Assembly: GCA_036654095.1 (NCBI GenBank)
Contig: JAVVSR010000012.1
Span: 1 to 61,146, forward strand
From: JAVVSR01 sp036654095
Lineage (GTDB): Bacteria > Bacillota > Clostridia > Christensenellales > CAG-917
Reading direction: 5' to 3'
DNA length: 61,146 nt
Both the position numbers and the translations under genes were made by a program. Numbering within the stretch: position 1 is the first letter of the stretch; the number at the start of each line of letters is the position of its first letter. The notes under the pieces were generated by a model. The model was not told the DNA's origin and ran no database searches. It was given only the letters and a program-made list of their open reading frames with translations. Below are positions 1 to 9,344 of this stretch, one piece after another.

Positions 1-54
1 GATAAACATTACGGATATTTTGTTGTAGATAGATAAATATTTTCACATTTATGT

Positions 55-60
55 TATAAT
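55..60 (+). promoter_or_regulatory. -10 hexamer immediately upstream of the radical SAM gene
   Basis: A perfect TATAAT ends only 6 bases before the ATG at 67, and no Shine-Dalgarno sequence lies between them. If this hexamer is used, transcription would begin at or next to the start codon and give a leaderless mRNA. No convincing -35 box is visible. The call rests on one hexamer in AT-rich DNA. Confidence 0.3.
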
Positions 61-66
61 AAATTT

Positions 67-897
67 ATGAGTATTATTTATCGCCCGACAGGTATGGCAA
101 GGGAGTACAGCCCCTATGCTTGCAATTTGTACATTGGCTGTTCGCATAGATGTAAATATTGTTATGCTCCTCACGCTTTGCAAAAGAAAGAGAGTGAATA
201 TTTTGGCAAGCCATATCCACGAAAAGATGTTTTGAGACTTTTAGAGGCGGACCTCAAAAAAAATGTTTATACCGAGCAAATTCTGCTCTCTTTTGTGGGG
301 GACTGTTATTGCGACAATCAAGATGACAGCCGCACAACTCGTGAGGCGTTGATATTGCTAAATCAGTATCGCGCGCCAGTTGCGCTACTATCCAAGGGCG
401 GCAAAAAACTGCTTAGGGATATGGATATTTTCAAGGCATTCGGCGACAGAATTTCCGTCGGTTACACCTTGACTTTTTTTGATGAAACAAAATCTAAGGA
501 GTGGGAACCATATGCCAGCACGCCATCGGAAAGATTGGAAACGCTGAAAATTTTGCACGACAACGGCATAAAAACCTTTGCCAGTTTTGAGCCTACAATC
601 GAGCCGGAAGAAAGCCTAAAACTAATCAAAAAAACATTGGAAGATAACTCTGTCGACCATTATAAAATTGGAAAAATCAACAATTATAAAAGTGCCGATA
701 AATGGCAAGATTGGGCAAAGTATTTGGAGGACTGCGTAGCCATTTTAAGACCATCAGGCAAGCAAGTATATTACAAGTTTTGCCTAAGAAAATTAGCCCC
801 AGAAATTGAACTCACGCTTGCAGAAACAAATCCAGACGAATACATAGTCCGTGCAAATAGTCTTGAACAGATAAGTTTTTTTGACGAGAAATTTTAG
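67..897 (+). CDS. Radical SAM protein, SPL/DNA-photolyase-like family
   Basis: This 276-residue protein has the radical SAM cluster signature CxxxCxxC near residues 25-35 (Cys-Ser-His-Arg-Cys-Lys-Tyr-Cys), which binds a 4Fe-4S cluster and S-adenosylmethionine. The opening residues (IYRPTGMAREYSPYACNLY) and the length fit the COG1533 / Rv2578c-like group related to spore photoproduct lyase. Most members have no proven substrate. It is complete, ends in TAG, and stands alone, with the next gene on the opposite strand. A TATAAT sits directly before the ATG and no ribosome site is seen. The radical SAM assignment is firm; a role in DNA repair is only inferred from family naming. Confidence 0.85.
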   Translation: MSIIYRPTGMAREYSPYACNLYIGCSHRCKYCYAPHALQKKESEYFGKPYPRKDVLRLLEADLKKNVYTEQILLSFVGDCYCDNQDDSRTTREALILLNQYRAPVALLSKGGKKLLRDMDIFKAFGDRISVGYTLTFFDETKSKEWEPYASTPSERLETLKILHDNGIKTFASFEPTIEPEESLKLIKKTLEDNSVDHYKIGKINNYKSADKWQDWAKYLEDCVAILRPSGKQVYYKFCLRKLAPEIELTLAETNPDEYIVRANSLEQISFFDEKF

Positions 898-919
898 AAA
901 TCTATCAATGTTTAAGCTT

Positions 920-1798
920 TTATATGGCTAATTCAATAAGCATTTTTGCCATGATAGGCGTTGGGCTGCAAGTGTAAAAAGTTGGTATTGCAACAATCTC
1001 CTTATAAAAAGAAAAGCCCTGACTTTCGTCTGGGTTTTTCAGTATCGGGCTGTTAAGTTCTATCTTCATTCTGTCGTTATAAAGCGTTATCATTTTTATC
1101 AGTTCATTCACCAACGCTTGCGGTTCTTTTTGCAACATTTCTGTGTAGTATTCTCGTATCTCGCTTTCGGTTAGCATAGTCGCCTTTTTGCTTTGTTCCA
1201 CCAATATTTTGCAAGATAATTCCTCTTTTCGCAGTTCGAGTTCGTTCAATCGCTTGTTGGTTGTGGGCGAGGATATTCCCTTTTCCAGTGCAGTCACAAG
1301 GTTGTCTAACGATTTTTCAACATCTTTAAGTTCCATTCGCAATAGGTTTAATACGGGAGTTTCGGTCATCAATCTCGCTTGCGTTTTCATAAGCCTTGCT
1401 ATCATTTCACTTGAAGTTTTTTCTTCGGACAGTTTTTTTTGAAGTGTATTTAGCACAAGTTCTTCCAAAAACTCTTGGCGGATAGATAGCTTTTCGCAAC
1501 CGTTTTTCAGTTTCTTGCGCCCACGACAGGAATAATAGTGTTTATGTGTTCCGTTTCTTGCCGCGCCACCATCTGCGCTGATTGGGTTGCCACAATATCC
1601 GCATTTCACTTTAAATCGCAACAAATATACCGTAGTTACGCTCCGCCTGCCGTTTTTGTTTTGTTCTACTATGGCTCGCACCTTTTTGGAAAGTTTAACT
1701 TTTAGGCATGCTTGCGTGCAAAATGTTTTTTTGTTTGTATTCCACATTGTTTCATTTAAAACAAGCAAACAACATGATGTAAAAGCAATTAAAATCAC
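920..1798 (-). pseudogene. Large serine recombinase remnant (C-terminal part only)
   Basis: The frame matches the C-terminal half of a large serine recombinase. It has a zinc-ribbon-like Cys pair (CGYCG) around residues 67-71, a partner segment ending in CRGRKKLKNGCE, then a long charged coiled-coil-like stretch (about residues 105-215). The N-terminal resolvase domain with the catalytic serine and the Recombinase domain are missing. The first ~40 residues do not resemble the family and are probably read-through of unrelated sequence up to a chance start. No Shine-Dalgarno was found. It is best read as a fossil of a former integrated element. A terminator hairpin lies just upstream. Confidence 0.8.
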
Positions 1799-1832
1799 AG
1801 TCTTTCGTGACTTTAATAGATAACGACGATAG

Positions 1833-1876
1833 AAAAAAAAGCCAACAACCTTTTTTGGGGTTATTGGCTTTTTTAA
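1833..1876. terminator. Bidirectional intrinsic terminator
   Basis: AAAAAGCCAACAACC and GGTTATTGGCTTTTTT pair around a short loop, with one G-T pair and A/T tracts on both sides. It lies between the recombinase remnant and the GGDEF/EAL gene. Confidence 0.7.
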
Positions 1877-2097
1877 ATTGTATAATTGATTTAGTAGTTT
1901 TAATATAAAGCTAATTAGTTTTTTACATTTACTAGTTTTATTGCTACATTAATATTTAATTACACTAAATTGAAATTGTTAAAAAACACAATAATATAAA
2001 ATTTTTCAATTAAAAATTAACTTTTTTCTATTTTATTTTATTACCATATTATAAAATTGTCAATAAGCAAAAAATCAGTTTTAAGCATTTAGTATTT

Positions 2098-5000
2098 CTA
2101 TAAAATATACTTTTTTTCAAAATCTTTTATTGTCATAGGTTTATCAATAATATATCCTTGCGCGTCGTCGCAATTTATTTTGCGCAAAACTTCTAGCTGT
2201 TCCGCTTGCTCAATGCCCTCGGCGACAACTGTCATATTTAGCGATTTAGCCATATTGATTATGCTTTCAACAATCATTTGACGTCTTTCCGAATGACTGC
2301 CCACAAAGAACGCTTTGTCAATTTTCAATATATCCATAGAAGTGCATTTTAAAATATTTAGAGATGTGCAACCTGCCCCGAAGTCATCTATTGCAGTTAA
2401 AATTCCATTCTTTTTGAACTCCGCTAAAACGTTTGTCATAATGCTTTCGTTTTCAACAATCATACCTTCCGAAAACTCAACTGCAATCATTTTATCTGGC
2501 ACGTTAAAAATGTTTTTTATCAGCACATAGTCGCTAATAAAGTTGCTGCTTAAGATGTCTACTTGCGAGATATTGACCGCGATACAAACAGGAGTTTTGC
2601 CGTTGTCAATCCACTCGCGAATTTTTTTGCACGCAAGGCTAAACATTTGTTTATCGAGTTGGCTAATAAAGCCGTTTCTTTCAAAAAGCGGAATAAATTT
2701 TAAGGGTTGAATTATGCCTTCATTTGGCATATTCCACCTAACCAGACCTTCGCAAGCCAAAACTTTATTTGACTTTAAATTGAATTGTGGCTGTAAATAT
2801 AATTCAAATTCGCCGTTTTCTAGCGCGCTTTTCATATTTTTTTCAAACTTTACAGATTCGGTTTTACTTAAAAGATATTCTTCATCATAGATAACCCAAC
2901 GACGTTTGCTAACTGATTCAATTTCCTTGCTTGAAAGCGCGGCAATTTCAACCATTTCATCTAACGACTTTTTGAAGTTATCGCCGTGTGTTTTATACGC
3001 GCCCAAGAACCGTTTTACAGGATAGTCTAAGTTTAATAAATTAGATACACTTTCGTCATAAAGCATATTATTAAACACATTTTCACTTTCGGCAGTGCTT
3101 TCTAAACAAATTCCAACAAATTTATCGACATTAGTCCTTGCGAACATAATGTCACGCCGATATTGCAAATGGTCACTGTATTTACGAAGCAGTTCGTCGC
3201 CTTTTGAAAAGCCATAAATGTGGTTTATCATTTTAAAGTTTTCAATGTCAGAATACAAAATAACAATATTTTCGTTTTTATTTTCTTTAATAAACCGTTC
3301 AGCCTTGATTTTAAAGCTATTATAGTCCATTTTACCCGTAATTTTATCAATGCCATCTTCATTTATGGTTGAGCCGAACTCATAGTATCTATTTTTGCCT
3401 GTTCTTTTTGCAACAAGCAACGCGTCGTCAGCGCGCTCATAAAGAATGTTATATGCACAATTTTTTACTTCGGAAAAACATAAGCCTAAACTAATTGAAA
3501 CGTAATTAGCCGTATTTTTTTCGATGTTTATTTGACCAACTTCTTTTACAAAATTTTCAACATTATTTATAACATCGCAATGATTTTTGACATTCCAAAC
3601 AAAAACAGCAAATTCATCGCCGCCAACTCGCGCAACCAAACTATTTGTAGTAAAGATTTTATTTGCAACAGTTGCAACATCGCACAACGCTTTATCGCCA
3701 ACCAAATGTCCAAATTCATCATTTATTGTTTTAAAAAAGTCCAAATCGAAAATCATAAAAGCTATTTCAGCATTTGAATTTGCCTTATCATCTAAAAACT
3801 GTTTAATTTTCTGCTCGCCCGACATTCTATTATAAACGCCCGTCAATCCATCAAATTCAGCATTATGCATCAGCTCGATTTTTCTCAAGTACTTTTCATT
3901 TATATCCGCAATATTAAACAATGCCATAATATCGCCGTTAAAATCGTCTTTATAAAGCCAAAATTCAGTTAAAACATAATGGTAAATGCCATCGCCAACC
4001 AAACGTCGATATTCCAAATCGCCGCTGAAAACTCCCGAATTGTACAGTTCCAACAACCTTGACCTATTAAGTTTACGATAAACTTCTCGCCTGTCGTCAA
4101 CGAAAATATTATTACCTTTATTAAGGCTTATAATGTCGCTGTATTTTTCTTTAGCGACAGCTCCAACATTTGTTTGGCGATTAGCATTGTCTTCAAGCAC
4201 GAAATCGCGCGTAATATTAGCGGTATAGATAAGAAGTTTATTTGCATCTCTAACCACGCTAATTTCGTTTTCTTTTTTTAAACGATATTCGCTAGTAATA
4301 TCGTCAACGCTACCAACTGCGCGAATTGTTTTTCCATCGACAACAATGGCTGTCATTGTCATTTTATTTAAGACTTCGTTATTATCTTTGTCATAAGTTC
4401 TAATAATAACTTCCGCGCTTAGTTCGCCTTTGTCAATTTTCTCAAAAGCCTGTTTAAAAATGATGATATCGTCGGGATTGGGATTTTCGGACAAAATAAC
4501 TTCATCAATAGTTAGTTCTCTTTGCGAAACGTTTAAATTTTGCGCGCTTCTGTGTTCGAAAACCAGTATTGTTCTGCGTTGCAAGTTATATTCAAAAATT
4601 TTAACGCCCATTTTATTAACAGCAAGGGTGTAAGTTTGTTCCTTGACTATCATTTCTTGTTCAAGTTTTTTTTGACTATTAAAATCAACAAAAATAGTTT
4701 GTAAAGCCCTTTCTTTATTTTCAAGCAAAACTACATTTGCGTTTTCGAGAACCCACATAATAGTCCCGTCAGCGCGAGCTATACGATATTCAATTTCAAA
4801 ACTATTAATTTCTCCATTTTGCACGCGCGCAAGTTCATTCATATATTTTGCTTTGTCTTCATCTACCAATGCTTGCACAATTCCAAACTTTTTAACAACT
4901 TCCATTGGATAGCCGTACATCGCGCACGCTGACTCGTTAGCAAAAAGCACTTTATAGTTATCGTCAAGCGAATAAATAAAGATGCCACCGCTAATATCTT

Positions 5001-6069
5001 TTATTACATTATTTAGTCGAATATTTGATGCAACAACTTGTTTTTTGTTTTTATCGATATAGATAATTACAATAATTCCAAGCGCAACCACCGCCAGCAA
5101 CATAACAGAAACAATGGCTAGTGACTGTTTTTGTGGAGTTTTAAGCATATTGTCGATGTACTTTGAATCTATTGCCGAAATAATGTACCACTCATTAAGC
5201 CAAGTACCATAGCAATCAAACTTTTCGTAGCAAATGGCATATTGACTAATAGGTGTTTTCATTGTTGCGAAGCCTACTTTTCCATTTTGCATTTGCTCTT
5301 TCACGTTATCCTTGCCAAAATCAAAAATATCTAAAAACATATTTTCAACTTTTTTATCGCCTTGCCCGATACTCGGAAAGTATGTGCTGTCATTTTTAGC
5401 CGTCGAAACAATTATATTGCCGCTTTTGTCAACAACTCTAAAAAATCCGACGTTACTTGCAAGTTCCGCCAGATTACTTTCCCACTTTTCATATGAGTAT
5501 GCCCCTCGAATAACCCCCACAGGCTTTTCGCCTATTTTAGATAACTGATTTGAATTGATTTCTGAAAAAAATGGAACAGTTAAAACCATATATGATTTAT
5601 TGCTGTCAAGCTGCGATTTAATCACTCGTAACACAGTTGAACCACTGTTTTCCATTGCCTCGGCGTAGTAGTCAGAATTTGAAATATCCTCTTCAAGTAT
5701 GCTGTTTCCCAAGGTGTACATAGCTCCGCTTTCCTCGTGCGAAATAGCTATTTCCTCAAAATCACTATACTTTTCCATATTATCAATAACATTTAAATAT
5801 TTAATTTTCTTTTCATCACTAGGTATATTTTCCTGTTTAATTTCAAATATCGGCTGCGTAAGCGATTGCAAAATAAATTTTTCTTGTTCAATTTTTTCAA
5901 TCAAAGCCCTATTAACCGCCCTATTATCCGAACGTAATTGGTCGCGAGAATGTGCAATACCATAATTATTCAGTACCGCCATTGACAAAAGTGACGAAAT
6001 AACGAGCGTTATCACAAGCATTATAACTACTGCTATATAGAAAAGTGTCCTTTTATCCGTTCTCTCCAT
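2098..6069 (-). CDS. Membrane sensor with PAS, GGDEF and EAL domains (c-di-GMP turnover)
   Basis: This 1323-residue protein has an N-terminal membrane helix (about 10-35), a ~280-residue extracellular region of dCache type, a second helix (about 320-342), then two to three PAS-like domains (about 350-735). The first GGDEF domain keeps an intact GGDEF motif near residue 815. A second GGDEF-like domain (about 920-1050) has NVDKF in place of the motif and is probably regulatory. The C-terminal EAL domain keeps the key motifs EGLVRW (near 1105), EFSEG, DDFG (near 1225) and EGIE, so it may hydrolyse c-di-GMP. The protein may therefore make or degrade c-di-GMP in response to an external ligand. The ATG at 6069 follows a good TGAGGT site; the TTG 12 bases upstream is less likely. 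It is the signal-turnover partner of the riboswitch genes at 6.3-12 kb. Confidence 0.93.
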   Translation of the reverse strand: MERTDKRTLFYIAVVIMLVITLVISSLLSMAVLNNYGIAHSRDQLRSDNRAVNRALIEKIEQEKFILQSLTQPIFEIKQENIPSDEKKIKYLNVIDNMEKYSDFEEIAISHEESGAMYTLGNSILEEDISNSDYYAEAMENSGSTVLRVIKSQLDSNKSYMVLTVPFFSEINSNQLSKIGEKPVGVIRGAYSYEKWESNLAELASNVGFFRVVDKSGNIIVSTAKNDSTYFPSIGQGDKKVENMFLDIFDFGKDNVKEQMQNGKVGFATMKTPISQYAICYEKFDCYGTWLNEWYIISAIDSKYIDNMLKTPQKQSLAIVSVMLLAVVALGIIVIIYIDKNKKQVVASNIRLNNVIKDISGGIFIYSLDDNYKVLFANESACAMYGYPMEVVKKFGIVQALVDEDKAKYMNELARVQNGEINSFEIEYRIARADGTIMWVLENANVVLLENKERALQTIFVDFNSQKKLEQEMIVKEQTYTLAVNKMGVKIFEYNLQRRTILVFEHRSAQNLNVSQRELTIDEVILSENPNPDDIIIFKQAFEKIDKGELSAEVIIRTYDKDNNEVLNKMTMTAIVVDGKTIRAVGSVDDITSEYRLKKENEISVVRDANKLLIYTANITRDFVLEDNANRQTNVGAVAKEKYSDIISLNKGNNIFVDDRREVYRKLNRSRLLELYNSGVFSGDLEYRRLVGDGIYHYVLTEFWLYKDDFNGDIMALFNIADINEKYLRKIELMHNAEFDGLTGVYNRMSGEQKIKQFLDDKANSNAEIAFMIFDLDFFKTINDEFGHLVGDKALCDVATVANKIFTTNSLVARVGGDEFAVFVWNVKNHCDVINNVENFVKEVGQINIEKNTANYVSISLGLCFSEVKNCAYNILYERADDALLVAKRTGKNRYYEFGSTINEDGIDKITGKMDYNSFKIKAERFIKENKNENIVILYSDIENFKMINHIYGFSKGDELLRKYSDHLQYRRDIMFARTNVDKFVGICLESTAESENVFNNMLYDESVSNLLNLDYPVKRFLGAYKTHGDNFKKSLDEMVEIAALSSKEIESVSKRRWVIYDEEYLLSKTESVKFEKNMKSALENGEFELYLQPQFNLKSNKVLACEGLVRWNMPNEGIIQPLKFIPLFERNGFISQLDKQMFSLACKKIREWIDNGKTPVCIAVNISQVDILSSNFISDYVLIKNIFNVPDKMIAVEFSEGMIVENESIMTNVLAEFKKNGILTAIDDFGAGCTSLNILKCTSMDILKIDKAFFVGSHSERRQMIVESIINMAKSLNMTVVAEGIEQAEQLEVLRKINCDDAQGYIIDKPMTIKDFEKKYIL

Positions 6070-6291
6070 AAAATACCTCAAGTAATGTTAATGTTTGAAG
6101 TTCAAAATTGATAAAATACAGCATTCGATATTAATTTAATTATTACAATGTAATTCAATTCAATCTTTGTACTTATTTAAATATTATCAAATACAAAAAT
6201 TATTGTATTTCATTTTTTAAACCTTAAACTTATATTTAAGCCAATACTTATTTTAAAATAATTTAATTTGACACCTGAATTTTAAATAAAT

Positions 6292-7809
6292 CTACTTCGT
6301 ATCTCCATTTATAAAATCATCAGGTTTATCATCGCCATAACTAGCGTCAGTTAAATTTTCATAATACCTAGTACCATCTACTATAATAACAGCTTTTTCA
6401 TCAAAATAAAAGTATTCTTCTTCAATATTATTTTTATTTGGTTTATATTTAAAAAATCTTGCGATTATCTTTTTATTGAAAAACAAAAAGATGATAGGCA
6501 ATAGCAACATAATCACGCGGCCAATATAGCTGTTTGCAAACATAATCACCGCGCCCAACACTCGATTGTTGCCAACGTGAATAGCGTCAACTTGTTGTCG
6601 TTCAATATATTTTTTCATAGCGTTTTCGGGCACATTTTGTGGATAAGCAACAATATCAACAACTATTTTATCATTAATTTCAACAATTTTTTCAACATAA
6701 GTAACATTTTCATCTGTGAACATAATTATGTCGCCCACTTTTAATAAATACGTTGCGTCGACTTTTTTAAAAAATGCTAAGTCGTTTTTTTCTATTATAG
6801 GCGACATTGTCGAGGACGAAAAGATATATGGCATTTTCCCCCCGATTGAGTTTACGCCGCTAGTACTGCCACTTGTCATAAAGAGTATAAAAATATTAAG
6901 CCCCAACGCAAGCGTCAAGATTGCGATTGCTATTGAATTTCCCAATACTTCAATCCACTTAGTCTCATACTTTTTATGTTTAACCGTGCCTTTAATTTTT
7001 TTTGTTTTATCATCAAAAACGGCAATCTTCCCGCTAAGCGCACTTGCCTTATGTGAATAAAAACAGTGCTTTTTTGCGTAAACTATCGAAACTATCCCTA
7101 GCGCGACAATACCAACTAAAATCAAAATAAAATAGGCGTTACTTGCCATTTTATCGATATCTTGCATTAAAATTCTGTTAGATTCAAATGAATAGTAGCC
7201 GCTTGCGCATTTAATTATAAAAAGTATTACAACTCCCAAAACAACAAAACGTCTTGTATTTGATTTGTCGCTTGAAATCAAAGACATTGTCAGGATACCC
7301 AATAAAATAAATGTGATTTGCGCTAAACCCGACAAGTATAACGGGAAAATATAATGTATAACAAATGTATAATTTAGCAGGCTTGTCATAAGTAAAGTCA
7401 CAAGATAACCCAACGTATAGATAAATAAAATATTAAGAAACCTTGCAAAAACTTTTGCTAAAATCATTTTTATAGGGCTTTTTCCGATTTTAATTGGCGC
7501 GTACCATTTACTTTTGCTAATTTCAGAAAAAGTTAGCGCGTCATAATAAATTAAAATATAAACTACTACAAATACCTCTGCCAAATTTATATATAAATAA
7601 AGCGTAGCAAAATAAGACGGCGTCATAATTGATGGCAAAACGTCATTTAAAATACTGCCCGTCATACTTTGAAACAAAAAATAAAGCGCAAAAGTAATCA
7701 TTCCTAAAAAAATACCGCACCAAAATATGTTTCTGTTGCTCACTTTTTGGTCAATAAATGATTCCTTAAACTCTTTATTTAAATAGTTATTTTTATAATT
7801 CATTTTCAT
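6292..7809 (-). CDS. ABC-2-like permease fused to a catalytically degenerate S26 (SipW-like) peptidase domain
   Basis: About 505 residues. Residues 25-245 hold six or so hydrophobic helices resembling an ABC-2 permease. After a cytoplasmic stretch and another helix (about 285-312) comes a domain that aligns with SipW-type signal peptidases, followed by a last helix and an acidic tail. The Ser of the SxMxP box is Thr334 (Thr-Met-Ser-Pro), the catalytic His position is Tyr371 (VTY where SipW has VTH), and no GDN-type Asp is evident. The fold looks kept but protease activity lost. It overlaps the 3' end of the ATPase-like gene and closes the operon TasA-like / SipW / ATPase-like / this gene. I infer a scaffold, chaperone or sensor role at the secretion site. 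The start ATG at 7809 follows AAAGG. Confidence 0.7.
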   Translation of the reverse strand: MKMNYKNNYLNKEFKESFIDQKVSNRNIFWCGIFLGMITFALYFLFQSMTGSILNDVLPSIMTPSYFATLYLYINLAEVFVVVYILIYYDALTFSEISKSKWYAPIKIGKSPIKMILAKVFARFLNILFIYTLGYLVTLLMTSLLNYTFVIHYIFPLYLSGLAQITFILLGILTMSLISSDKSNTRRFVVLGVVILFIIKCASGYYSFESNRILMQDIDKMASNAYFILILVGIVALGIVSIVYAKKHCFYSHKASALSGKIAVFDDKTKKIKGTVKHKKYETKWIEVLGNSIAIAILTLALGLNIFILFMTSGSTSGVNSIGGKMPYIFSSSTMSPIIEKNDLAFFKKVDATYLLKVGDIIMFTDENVTYVEKIVEINDKIVVDIVAYPQNVPENAMKKYIERQQVDAIHVGNNRVLGAVIMFANSYIGRVIMLLLPIIFLFFNKKIIARFFKYKPNKNNIEEEYFYFDEKAVIIVDGTRYYENLTDASYGDDKPDDFINGDTK

Positions 7810-8776
7810 TATCCAACCTTTCAAATGAATTTTCCACCCGACCTCTATTGACCTTAATTCTATCAGGAATTATATTGTTTACAGCCATTTGGGCTAGGAA
7901 TAAATTTTCAGACCTTTCAAAATTATCAATTACAAACAAGGTGTTTTCTGTTAAATTATAAATATACTCTGGAATTTTTTTCAAAAGTTTTTTATATATT
8001 TCCTTTAAATTACTGTCATTAATCAAAAATCTTATATTGTCTTTTTTCTTAATTAAATCGTTTACTTCTCCGCAATAAAGCAGTTTTCCGCCACTGATAT
8101 AGGCTACCTTGTCGCAAATTATACCAATAATTTTAGGTTGCTTTGTAACAAGAAACATAGTCAGTTTTTGCATTTTAATTTCATTTGCGATATTTTTCAA
8201 AATAGCAATTTCGCTGCCCGAAAACTCATATTTGACGCAATTAACAATAAATAAAACAGAATTCGTATATAATGATGAAAAAAGTTCAATCAATATTTTT
8301 TCTGTTGGGGAAAGTTTGCCGATAACGCTTAGCGACAAATAGTCAAGGCCAAATTTGTCAAGTTTTTCTAAAATTTCAAGTTTAAGTTGAGGGTCGTCTA
8401 TTGATTTATCCGTTGTCAAAAGCATAAGATATTCAAGCACGGTCATATTATCAAACAACATTGTATGAGAATCAATATAATAAATACGCTCCGTTGGCAA
8501 CCTTTTTTTACGTTTCAAAGTTTCACCCAACACCGCGCACTCGCCCGAATAATAAGGCCGTATATTCGCAATTATTTCGCTAAGGACAACAGCCTCATTA
8601 ATTGTTTTTGAACCCAACCCAAATATCTCGCCTTCGTAAATGCTAAAGGTAATATCTTTTAAAATGTGCGAAAAATGATTATCTCCCAAATAGTCCATTT
8701 CACGAGAAGTAATATTTTTCAGCTCCACAATAGGAACCGCATTTTCTAATGACGATTTTAAATTAACCGCTTCCAT
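7793..8776 (-). CDS. ABC transporter ATPase-like protein lacking catalytic motifs (pseudo-ATPase)
   Basis: The 327-residue protein has the layout of an ABC-2-type ATPase (IFGL strand near 51, IIGKLSP-like helix, DKVAYISGGKL near the end), but every catalytic motif is altered. Where the Walker A GxGKT loop should be it reads SKTINEAVV with no lysine. The LSGGQ signature is LSPTE. Walker B reads VLFIVN with the following Glu replaced by Cys. The switch His region is TKQP. ATP hydrolysis is therefore unlikely. The gene is full length with a good ribosome site (GAAGGAG) and no stops, so it is maintained rather than decaying. It sits between SipW and the matching permease, which suggests the pair forms a non-transporting membrane assembly. 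Confidence 0.75.
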   Translation of the reverse strand: MEAVNLKSSLENAVPIVELKNITSREMDYLGDNHFSHILKDITFSIYEGEIFGLGSKTINEAVVLSEIIANIRPYYSGECAVLGETLKRKKRLPTERIYYIDSHTMLFDNMTVLEYLMLLTTDKSIDDPQLKLEILEKLDKFGLDYLSLSVIGKLSPTEKILIELFSSLYTNSVLFIVNCVKYEFSGSEIAILKNIANEIKMQKLTMFLVTKQPKIIGIICDKVAYISGGKLLYCGEVNDLIKKKDNIRFLINDSNLKEIYKKLLKKIPEYIYNLTENTLFVIDNFERSENLFLAQMAVNNIIPDRIKVNRGRVENSFERLDNENEL

Positions 8777-8786
8777 AAAACTCCTT

Positions 8787-9266
8787 CTACAACTTAAATT
8801 TCATAACTGCAATTATGCGCTTAAATGTTACGCGCTCCGTATCAACTGAATTAATTGGATTGTCACCCTTTGTTAAAAACTCTCCATCGATTTTATCGAC
8901 AATGCGGTGCGTAACAACCTTTCCCGATGTGGTTTTAAATGTTATAATATCACCAACATTAACGCTATCTTCCGACGATGGTTTAACGGCCACTATAACT
9001 TTGCCAACATCTAAGGTAGGCTCCATACTTTCTGTTTCAACTTGAAATAAATAAACACCAAATATATTTGGAACGTCGCCCGATACCTTTGTAATTACAA
9101 TACTTAAAAGTGTTGCCACTAAAAATATTATTATTAAAATCGATATTATGTTTTTAACAATTTTTGATGTGGGCATTTTGCTTTTCCCGGGCATACTAAT
9201 TGCTTTATATAATTTCGATTTTTCATTTTCAAAGTCATTTTTAGTTGTAAAGTATGAATTTTCCAT
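8787..9266 (-). CDS. sipW: SipW-type signal peptidase I (S26B)
   Basis: The 159-residue membrane peptidase has a helix at about 38-60 followed by the S26B catalytic set: Ser80 in ESMEPT, His120 in VTHR (the Ser-His type of SipW and archaeal/ER peptidases rather than Ser-Lys), and Asp135 in KGDN. SipW enzymes cleave the unusual signal peptides of TasA/camelysin-type fibre proteins at the outer face of the membrane. The gene lies 79 bases downstream of just such a substrate gene, with an intrinsic terminator in between, and 10 bases upstream of the ATPase-like gene. Start ATG follows AGGGAG. Confidence 0.9.
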   Translation of the reverse strand: MENSYFTTKNDFENEKSKLYKAISMPGKSKMPTSKIVKNIISILIIIFLVATLLSIVITKVSGDVPNIFGVYLFQVETESMEPTLDVGKVIVAVKPSSEDSVNVGDIITFKTTSGKVVTHRIVDKIDGEFLTKGDNPINSVDTERVTFKRIIAVMKFKL

Positions 9267-9289
9267 AAATCTCCCTACCCTTATTTTCT

Positions 9290-9325
9290 AAAAAAATGGC
9301 ACCTAAAGACTTGCCTTAGGTGCCC
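9290..9325 (-). terminator. Intrinsic terminator between the TasA-like gene and sipW
   Basis: On the minus strand GGCACCTAA pairs with TTTAGGTGCC and is followed by ATTTTTTT. Placed inside the operon, it would cut most transcripts after the fibre gene, so the fibre protein should be made in excess over the peptidase and membrane proteins. That stoichiometry is inferred. Confidence 0.8.
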
Positions 9326-9344
9326 AATGTAGTCGTTTAAATAA

